A DNA stretch of 64,000 nt from Brevundimonas vesicularis (GCF_027886425.1 NZ_CP115671.1:1302001-1366000), one strand, 5' to 3'. Shown: positions 51,815 to 60,670, numbered from the stretch's first letter. A program made the numbers and translations. The notes: generated by a model not told the origin, from the sequence alone.

Positions 51815-52758
51815 CGGACAGCCTCCACGGATGCGACGGGTTGGTCGGGATGGTCGCCGGTCAGGCCGATGAAGGCGTCGTGCAGCGTCGGCTCCTTCAG
51901 TGCGAAGCCGCGCACGTCCAGGCCGTCTAGGAAAGCCGTCTTCAACGTGTCCTGACCCCCGGCGCCGGGCGCCAGGGCGATCTTCAGACGACGCACACCA
52001 TCGACGTCGGACAGGGTCTCGACGCCCGCCACGCCGGGCAGGGCGGCGGCGGCGTCCGCGCTGATCGCGCCGTCCAGATTTAGGAAGCGCGGCGAGGTGG
52101 CCTTGGCCTGGTCCACCGTCCCCTCGAACGCCTTCTTGCCACGCGCCAGCAGCACGACCTTGTCGCACAGCCGCTCGGCATGCTGCATCACGTGGGTGGA
52201 GAACAGCACCGTGGCCCCGTTCGCGGCCAGCCCGCGAATCATCGCTTCCAGGCCCTGCTGGTTCATCGGGTCCAGACCGGAGAAGGGCTCGTCCAGGATG
52301 ACGAACTCGGGATGGTGCACGACCGAGGCGATCAGCTGCACCTTCTGCGCCATCCCCTTGGACAGCTCCTTCATCTTCTTTTTCTGCGCCTCGCCGAGCC
52401 CCTGCTGCTCCAGCAGGGTCTTGGCGCGCTTGCGGCCTTCGGCGACCGGCAGGCCTTTCAGCGCGCCGAAGAAGGCGATGGCCTCGACCGGCGTCATCTT
52501 TTTATAGAGGCCGCGTTCCTCGGGCAGGAAACCGATCCGGTCGCGCACCTTACGCCCGTCGTCGGCGCCCAGGATTTCGATCCGTCCCGACGTCGCTGGC
52601 TGCAACCCCAGGATCATTCGCAGGGTCGAGGTTTTGCCCGCCCCGTTCGGTCCCAGAAAGCCGCAGATCGACCCCTTCTCGACCTGAAAACTCAGATCGC
52701 GCACGGCGTGGAAATCGCCGTACCGCTTGTTCACCCCATCCAGCGTCAACGCCGCCAT
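51811..52758 (-). CDS. ABC transporter ATP-binding protein (NatA-like)
   Basis: The product is 315 residues from ATG 52758, preceded by GGGAGG. Walker A is GPNGAGKTSTLRM, the signature is LSKGMAQKVQLIASVVHHPE (LSKG variant of LSGG, usual for the NatA/YhaQ group), and Walker B is FVILDEPFSGLDP. The C-terminal DUF4162-type domain is present. It forms an exporter with the overlapping permease gene. Confidence 0.92.
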   Translation of the reverse strand: MAALTLDGVNKRYGDFHAVRDLSFQVEKGSICGFLGPNGAGKTSTLRMILGLQPATSGRIEILGADDGRKVRDRIGFLPEERGLYKKMTPVEAIAFFGALKGLPVAEGRKRAKTLLEQQGLGEAQKKKMKELSKGMAQKVQLIASVVHHPEFVILDEPFSGLDPMNQQGLEAMIRGLAANGATVLFSTHVMQHAERLCDKVVLLARGKKAFEGTVDQAKATSPRFLNLDGAISADAAAALPGVAGVETLSDVDGVRRLKIALAPGAGGQDTLKTAFLDGLDVRGFALKEPTLHDAFIGLTGDHPDQPVASVEAVR

Positions 52759-52832
52759 GTCGCCTCCCAAATCCCTGTCGTCAGCCTAGAATCCGACGAC
52801 AGGGGACGCCAGCGACTTCGGCGCAGGGGCGC

Positions 52833-54719
52833 CTATTTCACCACAGGCAGATCGATGTAGGACGCGTCGTCGCCCGCGTGATGGACGGCGTTGTCGGCGA
52901 CCACACCCTGGCTCTCGGTCTCGTTCAGTCCGCCCGTGTTCAGGTTGCGCACGAACTTGGGGAAGTTGGAGCTGGTGACTTCGACCCGGATGCGGTGACC
53001 GGGCTGGAAGGTGTTGCTGATGGTCAACGGCGTGGGCTGCACGGTCGCCACCTGGCCCGGCGTCAGGGGCGCTGGATGGTCATAGCCGTTGCGATAGCGC
53101 GCCCGCATGATGGTGTCGCCCAGGATATAGGCCGTGCCGTCCGGCGCCACGTCCACCAGCTTGACCGCGAAATCGGTGTCGGGCGCAGAGGACGATACCT
53201 TCAGCACCGCATCGATGAAGCCGGTGACCTGCATCGGCTCGGTCAGCGCCTCCGACGTATAGACCAGCACGTCGTTGCGCGCCTCGATCGGTCGCTGATC
53301 GAAGGCCCCGGCCGTGACCAGGCCGCCGTTGCAGCAATCGCCGCCGCCGATGGTCTGGACCGGGTTCATGGGATCATAGCGATAGCGGTCGGCCGGCTCG
53401 CCGGCGGGCGGCGCCTGAAGGCTCAGCAGGCCGTCGCCATTCAAGCTGTTGGCCCCGCCGCCCGAGCGCAGATACATCCGCACCGTCTTGACCCCGGCCG
53501 GCGGCCACTGCGCGGCCGTGCGCCAGGCGTTTTCGCCCATGTTGAAATACTGCACGTGCGGCGTGCTCTCGGGGAAGGCGCGCCGTTCGCCTTTCAGCCA
53601 GCGATCGAACCAGGCGTGCACCAGGGCGTCGCTGTCGAAGGTGGCGTCGCCCAGCGGGCGGTCGCCCGACTTGTAGTTCGGCCCCAAGCCGCCAAAAGCG
53701 CAGTGATTGTTGGGGCCGACCACGACGTACTGGTTCTCGGCCGCCTCGCGATCCTGGGTCGTGGACCGGGCGTGGTTGAACAGCTCCATGTTCGGCCCGA
53801 TGGAGACGTCATACCAGCTGTTGAACCACAGGGACGGCACACCCCAGCCCATGTCGTCGTGATACAGGCCGCCCTGACGCCAGGCCGGATCGGATGGGGT
53901 GCGCGCGATCAGTTCCTCGAACGTGCCGGCCGGCTCGCCCAGGTCCTTCAGCATCTCGTTGACCGGCAGATGCCGGATCTGGCTGGGCCAGTTCACATCC
54001 GGCTTCTTGGCGTCCAGGTCGTTGTAGCGGACGATCCGGGCGCGGGTTTCCTGATCGAGATCCATCGGGATCTGGGCGCGCTGTGGATTGTCCACGCCGT
54101 ACAGCCAAACGAAGAACAGGTTGCGCGGCACGCCCCCTGTGTACCAGTTGCCCTGTTCCTGGAACCGGCCGACCTTGCCGATGCCGGCGCCCGAGGCCTG
54201 GGGCACCATGGCGGCGTGGGCCGGGTGGTTCTGGGCCGCCAGGGCCAACTGCCATTCTGCGGAGGACGAACAGCCCAGGGTGCCGACCTTGCCGTTCGAC
54301 CAGGGCTGGGCCGCGATCCACGTCAGGGCGTCATAGCCGTCGGTCTGGGGATAGCCCAGGATCTGATAGTCCCCGCCCGAGAAATACCGTCCCCGTTCGT
54401 TCTGGATGACGAAGGCATAGCCCTTGCTGACCCAGCTCAGGGCCGAGCGCGTGGTGCGGGCGTTGTAGGCCAGCTCGTTATAGGGCGTGCGGACGAAAAC
54501 GGTCGGCAACGGGCCGGACGCGTTCTTGGGGCGATAGACATTGGTGGCCAGCCCCACGCCGTCGCGCATCGGCACCATGACCGCCATCTGCACATCCGCC
54601 AGGCGCGACAGCTCGGTCTGTGCGGCGGCGTCGCTGTAGCGCCCATAGTCCTGCGCTGAGGCGGCGATGGGCGTGGCGGCCAAAAGGCCCGCGACGACGG
54701 CGGCGACGATCTTGTTCAT
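52833..54719 (-). CDS. CocE/NonD family (X-Pro dipeptidyl-peptidase-like, S15) hydrolase, secreted
   Basis: The product is 628 residues; GGGAGG seven bases before ATG 54719 favours MNKIVAAV over the ATG six bases earlier. The signal peptide ends near AASAQ. The alpha/beta-hydrolase domain has the nucleophile region GTLGCSSSAEWQLA (predicted Ser151) after YDALTWIAAQPWSNGKVG. The C-terminal jelly-roll domain has VTGFIDAVLKVSSSAPDTDF and PGHRIRVEVTSSNFPKF. Relatives hydrolyse esters, amides or beta-lactam-like acyl bonds, or X-Pro peptides. The real substrate is unknown. Confidence 0.9.
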   Translation of the reverse strand: MNKIVAAVVAGLLAATPIAASAQDYGRYSDAAAQTELSRLADVQMAVMVPMRDGVGLATNVYRPKNASGPLPTVFVRTPYNELAYNARTTRSALSWVSKGYAFVIQNERGRYFSGGDYQILGYPQTDGYDALTWIAAQPWSNGKVGTLGCSSSAEWQLALAAQNHPAHAAMVPQASGAGIGKVGRFQEQGNWYTGGVPRNLFFVWLYGVDNPQRAQIPMDLDQETRARIVRYNDLDAKKPDVNWPSQIRHLPVNEMLKDLGEPAGTFEELIARTPSDPAWRQGGLYHDDMGWGVPSLWFNSWYDVSIGPNMELFNHARSTTQDREAAENQYVVVGPNNHCAFGGLGPNYKSGDRPLGDATFDSDALVHAWFDRWLKGERRAFPESTPHVQYFNMGENAWRTAAQWPPAGVKTVRMYLRSGGGANSLNGDGLLSLQAPPAGEPADRYRYDPMNPVQTIGGGDCCNGGLVTAGAFDQRPIEARNDVLVYTSEALTEPMQVTGFIDAVLKVSSSAPDTDFAVKLVDVAPDGTAYILGDTIMRARYRNGYDHPAPLTPGQVATVQPTPLTISNTFQPGHRIRVEVTSSNFPKFVRNLNTGGLNETESQGVVADNAVHHAGDDASYIDLPVVK

Positions 54720-54786
54720 GTTCATCCCTCCCAGAACGAGAGGGGACACTAGGACGTTTGCGACGCCCGTCGCAACGCAATGCGCG

Positions 54787-55428
54787 TCAGGCCTTGGCCT
54801 TCACCGTCACTTCGAAATGGCGATCGACCACCTTGGTCGGATTGACCTGGGCGCCGCCGCGACGGACCTCGAAATGAAGGTGCGGGCCGGTAGAATAGCC
54901 GGTGGAGCCGACCAGACCGATGCGCTGACCGGGCGCGATCGCATCGCCGTTGGCCACATCGATCCGGCTGAGGTGGCCGTACAGGGTGCTCATGCCGTTG
55001 GGGTGGCGCACCTCGATGAAGTTGCCATAGCCCTCGGGGTCGTACCCCGTGCGGATGACCTCGCCCTCGGCGGCGGTGAAGACGGTCGTGCCTTTGGGCG
55101 CGGCGATGTCGACGCCCTTGTGCGCGCGCGCCTTGGCTTCGATGGCCAGTTTGCGCAGGCCGAACGGCGAGTTGATCGCATAGCCGCGCACCGGGGCGGT
55201 GAAGGCGATCTGGCGCGTGATCGGACCCGCCTTCTCAACCTCGGCCTTCAGGGGCGGCGACACCGGCGCGGCGATCTGGGTCGGCGGCGGCAAGGCGGCC
55301 TCGCGCGCAGCATTTGGCGCGGCGGCGGCGGCGAAAACGGCCACGGCGGCGAAGGCGGCCGTCTGGCCGGAGTGGATCAACAGGGTCTTGCACCGCGCCA
55401 TCGGCGCGTTGGATAGCAGGCGTCGCAT
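54787..55428 (-). CDS. M23 family metallopeptidase (LytM-like)
   Basis: The product is 213 residues with an N-terminal hydrophobic signal/anchor (about 23-40). The LytM domain is complete: SPFGLRKLAIEAKARAHKGV with His and Asp of HKGVD, and the terminal HLHFEV, together forming the zinc site. It should cut, or activate amidases that cut, peptidoglycan cross-links. Met10 is an alternative start. It is a separate unit from the CocE-type gene 67 bases downstream. Confidence 0.9.
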   Translation of the reverse strand: MRRLLSNAPMARCKTLLIHSGQTAAFAAVAVFAAAAAPNAAREAALPPPTQIAAPVSPPLKAEVEKAGPITRQIAFTAPVRGYAINSPFGLRKLAIEAKARAHKGVDIAAPKGTTVFTAAEGEVIRTGYDPEGYGNFIEVRHPNGMSTLYGHLSRIDVANGDAIAPGQRIGLVGSTGYSTGPHLHFEVRRGGAQVNPTKVVDRHFEVTVKAKA

Positions 55429-55596
55429 TCGGCGGCCTCTCCAGCGTCTCTACGCTCTGGAATGAAGGAAGCGGCGCCCCGACAGCGCACGGCGTTCCGT
55501 GGGAGGGCGGCTTATGCCTGCTGGCTTTGGCGACTTTGGGGCTAGGGCAGGGCGGCGGATGGTCGCAGGGCGGAACCTGCCACCCGGCCGGCCAGA

Positions 55597-55821
55597 TCAG
55601 GCGATGATATCGGGCAGGATGCGGTCTTCCAGCTTCACGATCTCGTCCTTCAGCGCCAGCTTCTTGCGCTTCAGCCGGGCGATCATCAGCTGATCGGGAA
55701 TGGCGGCCTGACCCAGGGCCTCGATCGAGGCGTCAAGGTCGGCGTGTTCCTGGCGCAGATGGTTCACCCGCGCCTGAAGTTCGGCCATTTCCTCGGTGAT
55801 CGCAGGCGTGTCGTCGTTCAT
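55597..55821 (-). CDS. YdcH/DUF465 family small helical protein
   Basis: The product is 74 residues, a predicted helical hairpin: EMAELQARVNHLRQEHADLD, then DQLMIARLKRKKLALKDEIV. The LKRKKLALKDEI pattern is the DUF465 signature. Function is not established. A second family member is encoded at 57052 on the other strand. Confidence 0.85.
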   Translation of the reverse strand: MNDDTPAITEEMAELQARVNHLRQEHADLDASIEALGQAAIPDQLMIARLKRKKLALKDEIVKLEDRILPDIIA

Positions 55822-55871
55822 CGTGTCATCTCCACGCCGCTCGTCTCAGGCCGCTTATAGCCACGCTGATC

Positions 55872-56336
55872 TCAGGCCGGAAGGGCGTCTGCGAGCCGGA
55901 TCAGGGCCGGGCGCGGTGTCACATCCGCCCACATCCGGGCGGTGGCTGCCAGGCCGTCGATGATCGGGCGGGCCGGCCCGCTGGGTTCGGGCGCCAACGC
56001 CTCCAGCGCGTCCAGCAAGTGCCGCTCCGCCTCCAGCTCCAGCGCCTTTATGCGGTTGCGCATGCTCTCACGCGGGCCATCGTCGATATCGGGCACCGGC
56101 GCCTTCAGGATCCGCCGCACCGAACGTAGCGGGGCGACCACGACGCTCTCCCAGGCCCGGGCGGTGTCGCAGGCCGCCTCGATTGTCTCTTCGTCGGGCT
56201 TTCGTCCCGTCGCCGCGACCCAGGCGGACCACAGCAGCACAGGCACGTTCTGGTCGTGGCTGTCCTGCAGCGCCAGACACGCCTCGCCGACCCCCGGCGC
56301 GCCATAGGCGGCGACCGCCCAGTCCCACAGCCTCAT
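55872..56336 (-). CDS. TIGR02444/DUF2390 family protein
   Basis: The product is 154 residues starting MRLWDWAVAAYGAPGVGEAC; LQDSHDQNVPVLLWSAWVAA and ACDTARAWESVVVAPLRSVR are the family blocks. It is soluble and helical, of unknown function. The start overlaps the stop of ubiX (ATGA), so the two are translationally coupled. Confidence 0.8.
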   Translation of the reverse strand: MRLWDWAVAAYGAPGVGEACLALQDSHDQNVPVLLWSAWVAATGRKPDEETIEAACDTARAWESVVVAPLRSVRRILKAPVPDIDDGPRESMRNRIKALELEAERHLLDALEALAPEPSGPARPIIDGLAATARMWADVTPRPALIRLADALPA

Positions 56337-56935
56337 GACTTCAGGCCTTCCCAGCGCCGCACCGCGCCCCAATCCAGGCCGAACAGATCCAGCGTCCGAC
56401 CCACCGACTGATCGACCATCTCCATGATCGAGCTCGGCCGGGCGTAAAGCGCGGGCAGGGGCGGGGCGATGATCGCGCCCATTTCGGCTAAGGCCGTCAT
56501 GGTGCGCAGATGGCCCAGGTGGAACGGCGTTTCGCGCACCATCAGCACCAGCGGTCGCCGCTCCTTCAGCGTCACGTCCGCCGCACGCGTCAGCAGGGTC
56601 GAGGTCACGCCGGTCGCGATCTCGCTCATCGTCTTGATCGAGCAGGGCGCCACGATCATGCCCAGGGTGCGGAACGAGCCAGAGGCGATCGTCGCCCCCA
56701 CGTCGCCCAGCTTGTGGACCACCGACGCCTTGGCCGTCAGTTCGTCGGGCGACAGATCGGTCTCCTGCGACAATGTGAGCAGGGCGGCCTTGGTCACGAC
56801 CAGATGGCTTTCGACGCCCACATCGTTCAGCGCGTCCAGCACCCGGGCGCCATAGACGGCGCCGGAAGCCCCTGAAATTCCGACCACCAGTCTGGCGGGC
56901 GGGTTCCGTATGGCTCCGTTCACATCATCGTCCAT
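56333..56935 (-). CDS. ubiX: Flavin prenyltransferase UbiX
   Basis: The product is 200 residues. LVVGISGASGAVYGARVLD binds FMN; MIVAPCSIKTMSEIATG and VLMVRETPFHLGHLRTMTAL are diagnostic. UbiX prenylates FMN to make the cofactor of the decarboxylase UbiD in ubiquinone synthesis. No ubiD lies in the window, but the COQ9 protein 7 kb away serves the same pathway. Confidence 0.95.
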   Translation of the reverse strand: MDDDVNGAIRNPPARLVVGISGASGAVYGARVLDALNDVGVESHLVVTKAALLTLSQETDLSPDELTAKASVVHKLGDVGATIASGSFRTLGMIVAPCSIKTMSEIATGVTSTLLTRAADVTLKERRPLVLMVRETPFHLGHLRTMTALAEMGAIIAPPLPALYARPSSIMEMVDQSVGRTLDLFGLDWGAVRRWEGLKS

Positions 56936-57051
56936 TTTGGGGGTCAGCCTCCTTCGGGTCCGGGGCGACGGGCTGTCACTGGAAAGTGATTACACAGCGC
57001 GCCAAACCGGGCGCTCACTCTACTGGTCCCTAACCAAAGGAGGCGCAAGCC

Positions 57052-57225
57052 ATGACCATCGAGGCTCGTATTCGCGAACTGGGTAATCGTCATCGCACCC
57101 TGGATGAGACCATCCAGAAGGAGCTTACCCGCCCGTCCACGGATCCGTTGCAGGTCAGGGCGCTGAAGCAGAAGAAGCTTCGGCTGAAGGAAGAAATCAC
57201 CAGTCTGGAGGCGCGCGCGACCTAG
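57052..57225 (+). CDS. YdcH/DUF465 family small protein
   Basis: The 57-residue product begins MTIEARIRELGNRHRTLDET and contains DPLQVRALKQKKLRLKEEI, the DUF465 hairpin signature. AAAGGAGG lies at 57035-57042, nine bases before ATG 57052. It is followed by a strong terminator. It is shorter than the copy at 55597 and clearly diverged. Function unknown. Confidence 0.85.
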   Translation: MTIEARIRELGNRHRTLDETIQKELTRPSTDPLQVRALKQKKLRLKEEITSLEARAT

Positions 57226-57249
57226 CGTCCGCCTCCCTGAAAAACGACG

Positions 57250-57285
57250 ACGGCCCCGGAGATCGCTCTCCGGGGCCGTTTTCGT
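57250..57285 (+). terminator. Terminator between the YdcH-like gene and trcR
   Basis: ACGGCCCCGGAGA (57250-57262), loop TCGC, TCTCCGGGGCCGT (57267-57279) is a perfect 13-bp stem followed by TTTCGTT. On the minus strand it is followed by a short T-containing stretch, so it may also end trcR transcripts. Confidence 0.88.
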
Positions 57286-57299
57286 TGCGCGAAGGTGGA

Positions 57300-57965
57300 T
57301 CAGTCCTTGGTGCCGAACACCGATTCCGCCGTCGGCTCGGCGCCGGGACGTTGGCGGGCTTCCGGCACGAACTCGGGCTCGGCCTCGACCTGTTCGACGG
57401 GCTGGATCGTGCCGCCGCCGTTCTTCAGGTCGTCCTTGGCCTTCTTGTCGGCGGCCTTCTTGACGATTTCGTCCAACGCCAGCTGGCCGACCAGGCCCAG
57501 CGTCACCGGGTCGACCGGCTTGATATTGGCGCTGTTCCAGTGCGTGCGGTTGCGCACACTCTCGATGGTGGACTTGGTCGTGCCAAGCATCTTGGCGATC
57601 TGGGCGTCCGTCACCTCGGGGTGGTTGCGCACGAACCAGGCGATGGCGTCGGGGCGGTCCTGGCGACGCGACACCGGCGTGTATTTCGGCGCTGGCTTTG
57701 CCGACTTCAGCAGTTCGGCGTGGCGGCTGACGATCGCCTTCATGCGATAGTTTTCGTCGCCCTGTGCCTTGTCCAGTTCTTCGCGCGTCAGCTGGCCGCC
57801 GGTGACGGGATCGACGCCACGGATGTCGCGCGCCACGTCGCCGTCGGCGATGCCGCGAACTTCCAGCGGGTGCAGGCCGCAGAAGTCGGCGATCTGCTCG
57901 AAGCTGAGAGAGGTGTTGTCGACCAGCCAGACCGCAGTGGCCTTGGGCATCAAAATGTCGCTCAT
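57300..57965 (-). CDS. trcR: DUF1013 cell cycle transcriptional regulator TrcR
   Basis: The product is 221 residues from ATG 57965, beginning MSDILMPKATAVWLVDNTSL. The DUF1013 blocks FEQIADFCGLHPLEVRGIAD, DAIAWFVRNHPEVTDAQIAK and MLGTTKSTIESVRNRTHWN form helix-turn-helix-like modules. In alphaproteobacteria this family is annotated as a cell-cycle transcription regulator. The last 40 residues are acidic and Pro-rich. The longer in-frame start was rejected because the family starts at this Met. Confidence 0.9.
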   Translation of the reverse strand: MSDILMPKATAVWLVDNTSLSFEQIADFCGLHPLEVRGIADGDVARDIRGVDPVTGGQLTREELDKAQGDENYRMKAIVSRHAELLKSAKPAPKYTPVSRRQDRPDAIAWFVRNHPEVTDAQIAKMLGTTKSTIESVRNRTHWNSANIKPVDPVTLGLVGQLALDEIVKKAADKKAKDDLKNGGGTIQPVEQVEAEPEFVPEARQRPGAEPTAESVFGTKD

Positions 57966-58185
57966 GGGGCGTTCGTCCCGGTGTTGTTGAGCCGCCGAAT
58001 GAGGCTTCGGCTGGCGTTGGATACGACGGCGCCCGGCCTTTCGACCGGGCGCGTATGATGCCGATATAGGCCTATTCGACACAAAAGAAAACGCTGACCG
58101 ACAATCCCATACAGCAACGGTTCATCCGCCCTGACGCAACCTTCGCGGTAATGAAGCTTTTCAGCTTCGGGAGAGGAGAACCACC

Positions 58186-58791
58186 ATGTCCATTCTGCTT
58201 GGCGCGGCTCTGGCCGCAGCGATGGCCTCGGGCCAGGACTATGCACAGCAACGCGTCGCCCCGCGCGGCGGCTATACCCAGTCGTGCTCGGAAGCCTATG
58301 TGAATCGCGGTCGTCTCTATGCCGATTGCCGCGACATGCGTGGCCGGATGCGCGGCACGTCGATCGAGCTGAACCGCTGCGGCGGCGAGGAGATCAACAA
58401 CGACAACGGCCTGCTGGTCTGCGGGCGTTTCCGTGGCGACTATGAAGACAGCCAGCCCGGTCGCCCCGGCGGCGGCTGGGGACCCGGCAACGGCGGCCCG
58501 GGCTGGGGCGGCGGCAATGGCGGTGGCTGGGGTCGGTCCTCGATCACCGTCTATGAGAACGCCAACTTCCGCGGCGCTTCGCGTGAGTTCACCAGCGAAG
58601 ACCGCAACCTGGGCCGCACCCCATTCAACGACCGCATCAGTTCGATGCGCGTCGAAGGCCGCTGGGAAGTCTGCACCGACGCCGAGTTCCGGGGCCGCTG
58701 CCGCATCGTCGAAGGCGATGTCCGCTTCCTGAACGGCGGCTTCAACGACAACATCTCGTCGCTGCGCCCCGTGCGCGGCGGGCGCTACTAG
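58186..58791 (+). CDS. Secreted CVNH-like and beta/gamma-crystallin domain protein
   Basis: The product is 201 residues with a short signal (MSILLGAALAAAMASGQ) after GGAGAGGAG. Residues about 30-79 resemble a cyanovirin-N homology domain with three Cys (YTQSCSEAYVNRGRLYADCR, NGLLVCGRF). A glycine/tryptophan-rich linker follows (about 88-118). Residues about 120-198 are a beta/gamma-crystallin-like domain with two Greek-key motifs (ITVYENANFRGASREFTSED, WEVCTDAEFRGRCRIVEGD). CVNH domains bind mannose-type sugars and crystallin folds often bind calcium. An extracellular carbohydrate-binding role is inference. Confidence 0.8.
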   Translation: MSILLGAALAAAMASGQDYAQQRVAPRGGYTQSCSEAYVNRGRLYADCRDMRGRMRGTSIELNRCGGEEINNDNGLLVCGRFRGDYEDSQPGRPGGGWGPGNGGPGWGGGNGGGWGRSSITVYENANFRGASREFTSEDRNLGRTPFNDRISSMRVEGRWEVCTDAEFRGRCRIVEGDVRFLNGGFNDNISSLRPVRGGRY

Positions 58792-59759
58792 ACGCTCAGC
58801 ACGATCTTGCCGATGTGCCCGCCGGCTTCCAGTTCGGCGTGCGCATCGGCCGCCTGCTCCAACGCGAACACCGCCTGAACTGGCGGCTTCACCTTGCCGG
58901 ATGCGACCCACGGCCAGGCGGTCGCCTCGACAGCCGCGGTTAGACGCGCCTTTTCGTCCGCCGGGCGGCTGCGCAGCGTCGATCCGGTCAGGGTCAATCG
59001 CTTCAGCATGATCCGCTGCAGATCCATCTCGACCTTGGGGCCGGTCAGGGAGGCGATGACCACCCAGCGCCCGCCCGCATTCAGACTGTTCAGGTTCAGG
59101 GCGGCGTAATCGCGCCCCACCATGTCCAGAACCACATCCGCGCCGCCCGCCTCGCGGATCTGCGCCTCCAGATCATCGCTCTTGGCGTCCAGGCTGATGT
59201 CCGCGCCCAGCGCCTTGGCGGCTGCGGCCTTGTCCGCCCCGCGCGAGGTGGCGATCACTCGGGCGCCGGCGGCCTTGGCCATCTGGATGGCCGTGACGCC
59301 GATGCCGCTGGTCGCCCCGTGGATCAGCAAAGTCTCGCCGGCCTTCAACGCGCCGCCTTCGAACACATTGGCGAAGACGGTAAAGACGGTTTCCGGCAGC
59401 ACGGCCGCCTGCACGTAATCCAGATCCTCGGGGATCGGCAGGACATGACGCGCATCGACCACGGCCAACTCCGCATAGCCGCCGCCGCCCAGCAGGGCGC
59501 AGACCCGGTCGCCGACCGTCCAGCGCGTGACGCCCTCTCCAACGGCCTCGATCTCGCCGGCGATTTCAAGCCCCAGAACGTCCGACGCACCGGGGGGAGG
59601 GGGGTAGGCGCCGGTGCGTTGCAGCAGGTCCGGCCTGTTCACACCCGCCGCCCGCACCCGGATCAGCACCTGACCCGGCCCCGCCACGGGATCGGGCCGT
59701 TCGGCGATCTTCAGGGCCTCGGCCGGTCCGGAGCCGCCTTCGATTTCGATCACGCGCAT
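58788..59759 (-). CDS. NAD(P)H-quinone oxidoreductase (zinc-free MDR, zeta-crystallin type)
   Basis: The product is 323 residues. The N-terminal GroES-like fold has VLIRVRAAGVNRPDLLQRTG; the nucleotide-binding domain has ETLLIHGATSGIGVTAIQMA and DVVLDMVGRDY. No structural zinc cysteines are present. Such enzymes reduce quinones or alkenals with NADPH. It overlaps the CVNH/crystallin gene by four bases, tail to tail. Confidence 0.92.
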   Translation of the reverse strand: MRVIEIEGGSGPAEALKIAERPDPVAGPGQVLIRVRAAGVNRPDLLQRTGAYPPPPGASDVLGLEIAGEIEAVGEGVTRWTVGDRVCALLGGGGYAELAVVDARHVLPIPEDLDYVQAAVLPETVFTVFANVFEGGALKAGETLLIHGATSGIGVTAIQMAKAAGARVIATSRGADKAAAAKALGADISLDAKSDDLEAQIREAGGADVVLDMVGRDYAALNLNSLNAGGRWVVIASLTGPKVEMDLQRIMLKRLTLTGSTLRSRPADEKARLTAAVEATAWPWVASGKVKPPVQAVFALEQAADAHAELEAGGHIGKIVLSV

Positions 59760-59847
59760 CGCACTCGCCTTGCATTCGTTCGTATCCGGGCGTTCAGATA
59801 GGGACCGTGGACCGCCTTGGCCATGACAGCGCGAAAGGAAGGCGACG

Positions 59848-60051
59848 ATGTTCGAAGATCTTGAACCCCGCCCGCAACGCGGTGAACCGCTGCGGGCCCT
59901 GTCACGCGAAGATCTGGATGTTTACGCCGTCGAGGATTTGCAGGAGCGGATCGCCGCACTTGAGGCCGAGATCGCGCGCTCGCGCGCCGCGATCGAGACG
60001 AAACGCTCCAAGAAAAACGCCGCTGACGCCCTGTTCAACTTCGGTTCGTGA
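59848..60051 (+). CDS. DUF1192 family small protein
   Basis: The product is 67 residues: MFEDLEPRPQRGEPLRALSR, EDLDVYAVEDLQERIAALEA and a coiled-coil segment ending KKNAADALFNFGS. This is the DUF1192 pattern of alphaproteobacteria, with a helical coiled coil. Function unknown. GGAAGGCG precedes the start. It lies 95 bases upstream of rcdA and may be co-transcribed. Confidence 0.88.
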   Translation: MFEDLEPRPQRGEPLRALSREDLDVYAVEDLQERIAALEAEIARSRAAIETKRSKKNAADALFNFGS

Positions 60052-60145
60052 TCGCGAATGATCCGCTGGCATGGCATGAGCGTTGCATCTTTCGTGCGAA
60101 CGGCGCCGCCAGGGGCCGATTGCAGGACGGACCCGACCTTCTCTG

Positions 60146-60661
60146 ATGATCAATGCTCAAATGACCTCCGCTCCGTCCCCCGCTGACCGCAGCCGCACCG
60201 TTCGCGATTTCGCCCGGTCGGAGCTGTTCGATCGCACCTTCCGCGAAGGCATGGAACTGGTCGAGGAGACCGCCGCCTATCTGGACGGCGAGGGCCGTCG
60301 CGATTCCAAGATGCTGTCGCGCGCCGCCGCCCTGGCCTACGCGGCCGAGAGCATGAAGCTGACCACCCGCCTGATGCAGATCGCCTCCTGGCTTCTGGTC
60401 CAGCGCGCCGTGCGCGAAGACGACATGTCGCCGGAAACCGCCTGCGAGCCGCGCTATCGCCTGAACGAGCGCCGCATCGACGCCGAGCCCAGCCACGCCG
60501 AGTTGCCGATCGCCCTGATCGAATACCTCGTGCGGTCGGAAAAGCTGTTCGACCGCACCCTGTATCTGGATCGCCGCATGTATGCCGACGATCAGGATCA
60601 GGCCCCGGAGAACCCGGTGCTCAGCCAGATGGGCATGCTTGAGGCGGCCTTCAGGGGCTGA
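60146..60661 (+). CDS. rcdA: RcdA, regulator of CtrA degradation (DUF1465)
   Basis: The product is 171 residues from ATG 60146; ATG 60161 is equally possible. The DUF1465 core forms a helical bundle: VRDFARSELFDRTFREGMEL, SRAAALAYAAESMKLTTRLM, ASWLLVQRAVREDDMSPETA and PIALIEYLVRSEKLFDRTLY. In Caulobacter, RcdA is an adaptor linking substrates to CpdR-primed ClpXP, helping destroy the replication-blocking regulator CtrA. The C-terminal tail is short. A small GC hairpin (about 60653-60670) overlaps the stop and may end transcription in both directions. Confidence 0.85.
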   Translation: MINAQMTSAPSPADRSRTVRDFARSELFDRTFREGMELVEETAAYLDGEGRRDSKMLSRAAALAYAAESMKLTTRLMQIASWLLVQRAVREDDMSPETACEPRYRLNERRIDAEPSHAELPIALIEYLVRSEKLFDRTLYLDRRMYADDQDQAPENPVLSQMGMLEAAFRG

Positions 60662-60670
60662 TCGCCCCCT

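Noticed and set aside
52878..54659. 593-codon plus-strand frame opposite the CocE-type hydrolase
   Set aside because: Shadow frame; no domain, no ribosome-binding site, and the minus-strand gene is clear.
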